Below, in pieces: positions 57,050 through 64,000 of a DNA stretch of 64,000 nt. Within the stretch, counting starts at the first letter, position 1, and each line of letters begins with the position of its first letter. The translations under genes were made by a program, and so were the position numbers. The stretch comes from Symbiodinium natans (Eukaryota; Sar; Dinophyceae; Suessiales; Symbiodiniaceae): the NCBI GenBank assembly GCA_905221605.1, contig CAJNDS010002246.1, forward strand, positions 190,001 to 254,000, in the 5' to 3' direction. Below the pieces are notes generated by a model that saw nothing but the letters and a program-made list of their open reading frames with translations, searched no databases and was not told the DNA's origin.

Positions 57050-57632
57050 GTCATTTTTGTTACTGGGCAAGGTCCATTTGCTACTGGGCAAGGTCATTTT
57101 TTTACTGGGCAAGGTCATCTTTTTACTGGGCAAAGTCGTTTCGTCCAAAAAACGACCTTGCCCAGTAAAAAGATGACCTTGCCCAGTAAAAAAATGACCT
57201 TGCCCAGTAAAAATGTTACTGGGCAAGGTCATCTTTTTACTGGGCAAGGTAATTTTTTTGACTGGGCAAGGTCTTTTTTACTGGGCAAGCTCATGTTTTT
57301 TTACTGGGCAAGGTCATTACTGGGCAAGGTTATGTTTTTTACTGGGCAGGGTCATTTTTTTACTGGGCAAGGTCATTGTTTTACTGGGCAAGGTCATTTT
57401 TTTAACTGGGCAAGGTCATTTTTTTACTGGGCAAGGTCATTTTTTTACTGGGCCAGGTCATTTTTTTAACTGGGCAAGGTCAATTTTTAACGGGGCAAGG
57501 TCAAGTTTTTACTGGGCAAGGTCATTTTTTGACTGGGCAAGGTCATTTTTTAACTGGGCAAGGTCAATTTTTAACGGGGCAAGGTCATTTTTTTACTGGG
57601 CAAGGTCATTTTTTTACTGGGCAAGGTCGTTC
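57050..57632. repeat. TTTTTACTGGGCAAGGTCA minisatellite with an inverted segment
   Basis: About 28 units of 19-23 bp. Three units at 57150-57210 are inverted (TGACCTTGCCCAGTAAAAA), so the tract can fold into a long hairpin. Variants include AACGGGGCAAGGTCAA. It keeps open frames on both strands (FTGQGHF, LGKVIF) because it has few stop words; this is not a gene. Confidence 0.85.
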
Positions 57633-58367
57633 CATAAGTGAAATATTTTCTCTTAATGTTGTGGGATGCTTTGGGCGGGTGGGTATTTTTCTCGAGTAAT
57701 TTCTTGACTAGTGAATGCTTGGACTTGAGATGCTGAACCCTAAACCCTAAACCCTAAACCCTAAACCCTAAACCCTAAACCCTAAACCCACCCTCTTTTG
57801 GGCTGGGTACTTTAGAAGGGAACCTTGAACCAAAATAAGGGAAAAAGGGTACCACAAAGGCTACCAAGAAGAATAAGCTGCGCACGGGCCACGGTCGCTG
57901 GCTGTAGAGATGCGGTATCGTCTCATCCTGCAGATCTGGGTTTTAACTCGAGTTTAAGGTTTAGGGTTCAGGGTTTAGGGTCTAGGGTTTAGGGTTTAGG
58001 GTTCCAGGTGTGCAGTGCTTGTGGGGCTCTGCCACAGGAGGGTCCAAGAATGTAAATTTTTCTTCAGATTTCGGGATTGAGTTTGGGACGCGACCGAACC
58101 CGTTGTTCAAGGGGAAAGGGTTCAGGGCAAAGGGATTAGAGTGGCTTGTATCGGGTTTAGCGCCAGGTCCTGAACAGGACGCGCTCAAAAATGCAAGAGG
58201 ATTTAGGTTTTATGCCTCAGTTATTGAAAGGCTTAGGGACCTGAACCCTGAACCCTAAGCCCTAAACCCCAAGCGCTAAACCCTAAACCCTAAATCCTAA
58301 ACCCTAAACCTTAATCCTAAACCCTAAACCCTACACCCTAAACCCAAGGACGAGCCCAGGGCACAGC
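57633..58367. repeat. Stretch with array, F2 relic and a weak exon
   Basis: CCCTAAA 57735-57788; an F2 relic 57790-57860 with GGGTACCACAAAGGCTACCAAG; a weak minus pocket at 57865-57938 (RRYRISTASDRGPCAAYSS). Overlapping ORFs 57982-58258 show no domain. Confidence 0.35.
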
Positions 58368-58409
58368 CTGGGCCCATATCCTCTCATGCAGCGCCAGCGA
58401 GAGGACATC
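58368..58409 (-). CDS. Exon, possibly ankyrin-like
   Basis: Fourteen codons, DVLSLALHERIWAQ. The acceptor is TGTCAG|GAT and the donor GGCCCAG|GCTG. CCCTAAA left, TTTAGGG right. Confidence 0.4.
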
Positions 58410-58912
58410 CTGACATCAGGGCTTAGGGGTTTAGGGGTGTTGGGGGTTTTGGGTTTAGGGTTTAAGGTTTGTAAGGGCGTGTTAAGGGGTTTAGGTGTGG
58501 TTTCTAAGGGGGTGTGGGGTACCGAGGGCTTAAGATTCAAAACCAATTGACACACACACACACACATCCCACATGATGCCGGCGACCAACAGTCAAGGCA
58601 AAACAGAAGCAAGCAGCAAGCATTTTGGAACCCCTGAACCCGTTCATCCATGAACCCGAAACCCCAAAACCCCAAAGCCAAACTAACCCGTGAACTCCTA
58701 AACCGGTTTAGGGTTTAGGGTTTAGGGTTTAGGGTTTAGGGTTTAGGGTGTGGGGTGTAGGGTTTAGGGTTTAGGGCTCCGAAACCTCCAGGGCCGATCT
58801 CGCGTAGAGGATGGCCTCGGCCTAGGCTGAGGAGTTTCATTTGGGTGCTTACGAAAAAAAGGGTTTAGGGTTTAGGGTTTAGGGTTTAGGGTTTAGGGTT
58901 TAGCCCAAATAG

Positions 58913-59039
58913 TACAAGGAGGCGTCCTCTTACCATACTATAGTTAAGGTTCAGGGACTTACAACCTGAGTTAGGACCCCTATAACCCAATTTAGGGCCC
59001 TTAGAACCCTACTTATAACTAGGGGGGCCCCTCCTTGTA
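58913..59039. mobile_element. Diverged F4 element, inverted
   Basis: TACAAGGAGGCGTCCTC at the left and GGGGGGCCCCTCCTTGTA at the right; the interior (GGACTTACAACCTGAGTTAGGACC) is the reverse complement of the other F4 copies with many changes. An older member of the family. Confidence 0.6.
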
Positions 59040-59216
59040 GCCCTAAACTCTAAACTCTAAACTCTAAACTCTAAACTCTAAACTCTAAACTCTAAACCCT
59101 AAACCCTAAACCCTAAACCCTAAACCCTAAACCCTAAACCCTAAACCCTAAACCCTAAACCTTACCCTCAACTCCTCAAGCCTTCATATGCGACCCAGAG
59201 ATCCTAGAACCCATGA

Positions 59217-59375
59217 GTTGGAATGTTCCCCATTACACTAACAGTCCTTAATAGGGTTTAGGGTTTAGGGTTTAGGGTTTAGGGTTTAGGGTTTAGGGTT
59301 TAGGGTTTGGGCGTATAGTACCTATCCTTTCTTTAAGCCCTATGAAGGACTCTTTGTATAAGGGGGAATGTCCAA
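59217..59375. mobile_element. F5 element with a telomeric array inserted in it
   Basis: The left end GTTGGAATGTTCCCC and right end AGGGGGAATGTCCAAC match F5. Between ACTAACAGTCCTTAATAGGG and GCGTATAGTACC lie about seven TTTAGGG units, so here the array postdates the element. Confidence 0.65.
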
Positions 59376-59898
59376 CCCATGAACTCTCAACCCAGAACCA
59401 CCCCCCCCCCCTCACTCTCCCACCCCCTAGGCCATTGGGGTTTTGGGTTACGGGTCAAGGGCTAAGTGTTTAGGGCTCAGGCTTTCCCCCTGCTACACCT
59501 ACATCGAGCAAAGCTACCACCAACCGCAAGAAAGAAAAATCAACAAAAACAATCCACCACAAATCCAGAGGAGGCCCGTACTCCCCTTTTCTGGGGTTTA
59601 GGTTCCCCTTGAACCCCTTTTAACCCCAAACCAGCTTAGAGTTTGGGGTTTCGGGTTTTGTTTCCCGGGTACTCTTGGGTTTATCGACTCAACTCCATGA
59701 ATACCCAAACGGGGGTGTCCGAAATTAGGGGGTACTTGATTGGGGTCCTTCTTAGAGGGGTTTAAGGTTTAGGGTTTAGGGGTGTAGAGTGTTCGGCATT
59801 CACAGGGGCTGATAGGGTTTAGATTTGAGGCGGTCGACTTGCGGCTAAACCCTAAACCCTAAACCCCAAACCCTAAACCCCAAACCCCAATCCCCGGC

Positions 59899-59956
59899 TC
59901 GGACATCAGAACCTCTTAGCAAAGGACACACCAGATGTATCCCAGCTCGGTCACAC
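59899..59956 (-). CDS. Ankyrin exon
   Basis: CDRAGIHLVCPLLRGSDV, an ankyrin second-helix pattern. The acceptor is TGCGCAG|G and the donor GTCCGA|GCCGG. CCCTAAA left, TTTAGGG right. Confidence 0.5.
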
Positions 59957-60961
59957 CTGCGCATGGGCAGTTCTGTAGGGTTTAGGGTTTAGGGTTTAGG
60001 GTCCCTCTAGACCCTTTGTCTACGAAGTGCTTAAGAACCCCCCCCCATTCTTCCATATAAGGGAAATGTATTGGTTACTATCACTTTATTCTTTGTGGGG
60101 TTCTTAAGCAAGTAATAGATGCGTCTAGGGGTTCTACCTTGGACCCTTAAAGTTGTACCCTTGGGTTTTGGGGTCCCTTTTGAAGGATCAGGGAATTTCA
60201 GTGCCACGTTAGGAGTATGTTCAGGGGAACCTTTAGGGGTACAACCTTAGGGGTACGAGTGTGGAGACTTGTTTTCGTTTCTATATTGCGGGAAGGGGGA
60301 GGGGGGGGGGGTCAATGGCAGGACATCATTATTAGGCTTGGCTACACTCAGAAGGGTAGCTTAAAATTAAATTTTCAGCTGCCTTATTAAGAAACCCAAT
60401 AAACCCAAAAAGGCTAAGGATCTAAAGTTACAGTAAAGTACCACAAAGTAGGTGTTTTCTTACTTGCGCACCGGCTGAACATCCATGCCAGGATGGTGGG
60501 ACATCTTCTGTCGATTCGTGGGATCGATGTTGAAAACCCGAAGGCCTAAACCCTACAACCCCCTAATTGGTTCATTTCCGAAAGTCACCATGGGAACAGG
60601 GGAGGCTTGAAACCTTAGCCGCCTTAGCCCCTAAACCTGAACCTTAAACCACAGGGGGGACTGGGGGAAACCCTCAAACCCTACATAAGACAAAACTCGA
60701 AACCCACCGTGGTGCGCGGGTGACCTCCAACCTAGGTTGCACCCTTCCTTGCCCTCTCAGGGTTGAGGGCTTATTAAGGGGTAAAGGGCCTCAATCTTAT
60801 TCCCCTATATAACCCCTACATGTACCTCATATACTCCCTACATACCTAAGTCGCCCCTGAGTAGTCCCTACGGTCCCTTATAAGGGTCCCTCTCCTTACC
60901 CTAAACCCTCAACCCTAAACCCTAAACCCTAAACCCTACACCCTAAACCCTAAATCCTTAC
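59957..60961. other. Stretch with an inverted-repeat element and no clear gene
   Basis: An element at 60002-60140 has CTAGACCC...GCTTAAGAACCCC and GGGGTTCTTAAGC...GTCTAGGGG as nested inverted ends. A G run at 60298-60310. The segment 60340-60890 is largely non-telomeric and no exon was recognised. CCCTAAA 60898-60955. Confidence 0.45.
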
Positions 60962-61033
60962 AAGGCCTCCCAGGTCGTCCTCGCTGTCGCTGGAGTCCCC
61001 GGCAGCGAGCAGCCTGAGCCCACGTGCAGGGGC
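60962..61033 (-). CDS. Ankyrin-like exon with GT donor
   Basis: PARGLRLLAAGDSSDSEDDL then GGL. The donor is GGCCTT|GTAAGG. CCCTAAA left, TTTAGGG right. The acceptor is not resolved; another frame (APLHVGSGCS) is also ankyrin-like. Confidence 0.45.
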
Positions 61034-61049
61034 GCAAACCCATTTGAGG

Positions 61050-61245
61050 GTTTAGGGTTTAGGGTTTAGGGTTTAGGGTCTAGGGTTTAGGGTTTAGGGT
61101 TTATAATAGGGTTTAGGGTTTAGGGTTCAGGGTTCAGGGTTCAGGGTTCAGGGTTCAGGGTTCAGGGTTCAGGGTTTAGGGTTTAGGGTTTAGGGTTTAG
61201 GGTTTAGGGTTTAGGGCTTAGGGTTTAGGGTTTAGGGTTTAGAGT
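61050..61245. repeat. TTTAGGG array with a TTCAGGG block
   Basis: TTTAGGG units, then eight TTCAGGG units (61125-61172), then TTTAGGG again. A variant block inside a canonical array, like the TTTGGGG block at 26723-26813. Confidence 0.85.
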
Positions 61246-62161
61246 TATAATCCCCCACAGCTCCCCTAAGTAACCCCTAACCTCTGAACCTCAATAACAA
61301 ATAACCCTAAACCATAAACCCTAAACCTTTGAACCCTCATAACCCTGAACCTTAACCTCTAAGGTTTGGGGCTCAACTGCCTTGTTAGATCTAGGGTTTT
61401 GGGAGCTATCTTGAGCCTACAACTAATCACCCTAAGCCCGAAACCCTAGTGACCCTAAACCCTAAACCCTAAACCCTAAACCCTAAGGACGCAGAGCCGA
61501 AAATAAGGGCCGAAGTTCGAAGAAGGCAAGGATCCGACCCTACGGAGCCCCCAGACGCCTCTACTCAAAGGGGTTAGGGTTTAGGGTTTAGGGTTTAGGG
61601 TTTAGGGTTTAGGGTTTAGGGTTTAGGGTTTAGGGTTTAGGGTTTGGGGATTAGGGTTTAGGATTCAGGGTGTTTCGGGACCTACTATGGTTCGGGGTTT
61701 AGGGTTTGGGGTTTGGGGCTTGTTTTGCAAGGTTTAGGGCCCCGGTTTGGCCCGGTTCTAAACCCTGATTCAACCCTGCCGGCCCCAAGACCCCACACAC
61801 TTCGTTGGTTGCCTAAAACCTTACAGACGCTCGGAGAATAGGGTTTAGGGTTTAGGGTTTAGGGTTTAGGGTTTCGGGTTTAGGGTTTCGGGTTTAGGGT
61901 TTAGGAAACCTGCACGACTCCCTAATAAACATAACACACCCAAAAGCCAGAATCTCCCAACGACGATCCTTGTTTGAGAAATCTGGGGGCTTACCGGGCT
62001 TTAGGGCTTGCAGAGGTTTCGGGCTTGGGGGTTTAGCACGTTGAGGCTTGAGGGTTTCCTGACTAAGCCTCCTCAACCCTAAACCCTAAACCCTAAACCC
62101 TAAACCCTAAACCCTAAATCCTAAACCCTAAACCCTAAAACCTAGCTGGGTCCTCCCGCCC
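61246..62161. repeat. Stretch with arrays and two uncertain coding pockets
   Basis: CCCTAAA 61450-61482; a pocket at 61487-61571 open on plus (KDAEPKIRAEVRRRQGSDPT) and minus (WGLRRVGSLPSSNFGPYF); TTTAGGG 61575-61650 and 61840-61905; a minus ORF 61894-62076 (LQALKPGKPPDFSNKDRR) without domain; CCCTAAA 62080-62140. Confidence 0.4.
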
Positions 62162-62215
62162 TTCTGGCTGCCCAGGGGGCTCGAATTCTTCGCCCACACC
62201 CAGGTAGAGAAGGTC
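62162..62215 (-). CDS. Exon of an unknown gene
   Basis: DLLYLGVGEEFEPPGQPE. The acceptor is GTGAGAGAAG|GAC. CCCTAAA left, TTTAGGG right. The 3' edge is not fixed. Confidence 0.4.
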
Positions 62216-62283
62216 CTTCTCTCACGCCGCTCTGGGACTCTAGGCTTTAGGGTTTAGGGTTTAGGGTTTAGGATTTAGGGTTT

Positions 62284-62390
62284 AGGGTCATGTACCTAAA
62301 TAAGGGATACTTGGGCCTTAAAGTACCACCTATACAGGGACTTTGGCGCCCCCCAAGTATATAATACTCAGGTACATGGACCCTTAGGGT
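62284..62390. mobile_element. Palindromic element F3, complete copy
   Basis: About 107 bp from AGGGTCATGTACCTAAATAA to AGGTACATGGACCCTTAGGG. An internal CTTGGGCC...AAGTAT pair gives a second stem. It is embedded in a TTTAGGG array on both sides. Confidence 0.75.
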
Positions 62391-62822
62391 TTAGGGTTTA
62401 GGGTTTAGGGTTTCGGGTTTCGGGTTTAGGGTTTAGGGCTCTGCGACTCGCACCGAGGACATTGCGTTCGTGAAGCTTGCTTCATGCTTTATGCCTGTTA
62501 GGTCTCTGCGCCCAATCATTGAGCCATTACCCAAGAAAAGAATCAATTCAGGAAGACCGTATGTGCAGAAACACACCCGGGAAGACCCAAAGCTGCAAAC
62601 TTTCAGGCCGAAGTGCAAATTCGCAACCCTACGCCCCAAAAACCCTGAACCCCCAAACCCTGAACCATAAAACAGCAAGACCCTGAAACCCTACAAAGCT
62701 CTCCCCACCGTACGTACTCAACCCTAAACCCTAAACCCTAAACCCTAGACCCTAGACCCTAAACCCTAAACCCTAAACCCTAAACCCTAAACCAACAGGG
62801 AAGTTCCCCCCAACACCGGGGC
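62391..62822. repeat. Short stretch without a supported gene
   Basis: TTTAGGG 62391-62440, overlapping ORFs on both strands at 62433-62686 (no domain), and a CCCTAAA array 62720-62795. Confidence 0.35.
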
Positions 62823-62871
62823 TTCCCACCAACTTCGGTGTGCGCGAGAGGAGCTCCACAGCTTCCTCCAC
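62823..62871 (-). CDS. Ankyrin exon
   Basis: VEEAVELLSRTPKLVG, an ankyrin second helix. The acceptor is CCCATAAG|GTG and the donor GTGGGAA|GCCCC. CCCTAAA left, TTTGGGG/TTTAGGG right. Confidence 0.5.
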
Positions 62872-64000
62872 CTTATGGGTTAATTCGAGGGTTTGGGGTT
62901 TGGGGTTTAGGATTTAGGGTTTGGGGTTCCGGGTGAACGTTTCATGGTGCATGGGATTGAGGGCAAAGGGTTACAGGCGTACAGGCCCGTGGGGCGTCAG
63001 CCGCTTGAAGCAAATTTCGGCCCAGACGTATTCTTACTCTCTAAATCCCCTAAACCCTAAACCCTAGACCCTAGACCCTAGACCCTAGACCCTAAACCCT
63101 AAACCCTAAACCCTAAACCCTAACCCATCCTACAAACACTCAAATGACAATCCGAGGCCAAACCCCGAATCATCACAGCACTTCCTGCACGACCTTTGGC
63201 CTTCGTTGATGTACGAATTCGGACTCAGCTGGCCCTAAACCCTCCAAACCCTCAACCCTACACCCCAAACCCTAAACCCCAAACCCCAAACCCTCAACCC
63301 CAATTCTGCACATAGGGCTAGCAGCCCCCGAAAGCCAGGCAGTCTCATAAGCCCACGTCCCCCCCCCAAGTGACTGGGAAGAACAAGGGTTTAGGGTTTA
63401 GGCTTTAGAAATAAGAGGAGGAAGCTTTTGGGAGTACAGAGGGCTTACACGAGGCCTGCTAGGGGAGCCGACACTTTAAAACTATCAAGTGCAAACCAGC
63501 ACGTCCCTGGTGATATGGCTAGTTCTCTAAATCAGGGTCCCTTTTTTTTTTTTTTTTTGGGGGGGGGGGGGGGGGACAAAAACAAAAAGACCCCCCCAAA
63601 AGGGACCCGAATTTAGAGAACTGCCCATATAGGCTTGCAATGGGGCCTGGCCCTCCCCTCTAGGAAAAGCAAACTTGTTGGCCGGACGCTAGGGAAGCCT
63701 AAACTCTACCACCCCCAGGGTATAAGGCTTTCTTCATACAGCCACCCTCTGTTCGCACTGTACGGGTTTAGGGTTTCGGAATTTTTGGGTTTACAGGAGT
63801 AGGGATTTAAGGGATTCCGTGTTTCGAGCTTAGGGGCTTACAGAAAGGACCATGGGACTTCGTAAGTAGGGCCAAAAGTACCTGAATCTATGAACCATAG
63901 TTACCTTACTTGTACCCCCCAGATACTCAGTCCCCCGACCCATTGAGCAGGGTTGAGCTAGGGCAGCCCTGTAACAAGTACATTCTTATGTTTCTAAGGG
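62872..64000. repeat. Right end: arrays and an inverted-repeat element
   Basis: CCCTAGA/CCCTAAA 63053-63125, degenerate CCCTAAA 63234-63305, an inverted-repeat element 63521-63622. The last 350 bp hold no array longer than two units and no exon I can support. Confidence 0.45.
63521..63622. mobile_element. Inverted-repeat element with poly-T/poly-G core
   Basis: The termini AGTTCTCTAAATCAGGGTCC and GGGACCCGAATTTAGAGAAC are near-perfect inverted repeats around T18 G17 and a complementary CCCCCCCAAAA side. Non-coding. The same plan (inverted ends, homopolymer core) is seen at 28507-28664. Confidence 0.7.

Larger units (their letters stand above)
58410..59898. repeat. Stretch of arrays and inverted-repeat elements
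   Basis: A CA run 58551-58566; TTTAGGG 58706-58775 and 58861-58902; an F4 inverted copy 58913-59039; CTCTAAA then CCCTAAA 59041-59162; F5 with a nested array 59217-59375; an F6-type piece 59720-59760. A weak minus pocket with AILYARSALEVSE lies at about 58780-58825. Confidence 0.5.

Noticed and set aside
56888-57641. Long ORFs with FTGQGHF or LGKVIF repeats
   Set aside because: Translation of the 21-bp minisatellite, which has few stop words in any frame.

Overview
The window looks like nuclear DNA of a dinoflagellate, most like the Symbiodiniaceae/Suessiales. The evidence is: hundreds of plant-type telomere heptamers (TTTAGGG/CCCTAAA) scattered internally in both orientations; nearly all recognisable coding sequence on the minus strand; introns with GC, GA and GT donors; and proteins of types common in these algae (ubiquitin-like N-terminus plus RCC1-like DGxVxxWG repeats, and ankyrin repeats). 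I cannot name the genus. No tRNA, rRNA, CRISPR array or bacterial-style operon was seen.

Long ORFs are misleading here, because many are read through telomeric repeat, poly-C/G or AT microsatellites. The real genes are short minus-strand exons (24-750 bp) separated by repeat-derived introns. Two genes could be assembled from first to last codon by joining exons at plausible splice sites with reading frame kept. The first is an RCC1-like protein of about 444 aa (34667 down to 32242, 7 exons). The second is an unknown Ubl-like N-terminal protein of about 456 aa (50644 down to 47690, 8 exons). Four blocks of ankyrin exons were joined in the same way: 3602-1407, 18818-7830, 30987-25272 and 42136-35914. 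Several more isolated ankyrin-like or other exons lie at 43-45 kb and 51-63 kb. A KH-domain fragment (7513-7060) follows one ankyrin block. An unrecognised coding sequence (27533-27182) lies inside an ankyrin intron.

The striking signal is the nature of the introns. Most ankyrin exons sit in a pocket bounded on the plus strand by CCCTAAA on the left and TTTAGGG on the right, so in gene sense many introns begin with TTTAGGG and end with CCCTAAA. Removing them restores 33-residue ankyrin periodicity. Short direct repeats, usually containing AG|GC or AG|GA, often span the exon-intron junctions. Two pure telomeric arrays interrupt exons between perfect 20-bp and 12-bp direct repeats that carry the splice motif. 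Other introns in the same genes are short terminal-inverted-repeat elements (MITE/introner-like). One ~104-bp family sits as an intron in both assembled genes with 4-bp target duplications.

The reading is that this locus has gained introns repeatedly by insertion of telomere-repeat cassettes and of several introner families. The splice donor is often taken from the duplicated target. The remaining sequence consists of telomere-like arrays, copies of at least six inverted-repeat element families, microsatellites, poly-C/poly-G tracts and one 21-bp minisatellite. All exon joins were made by eye and need transcript support.
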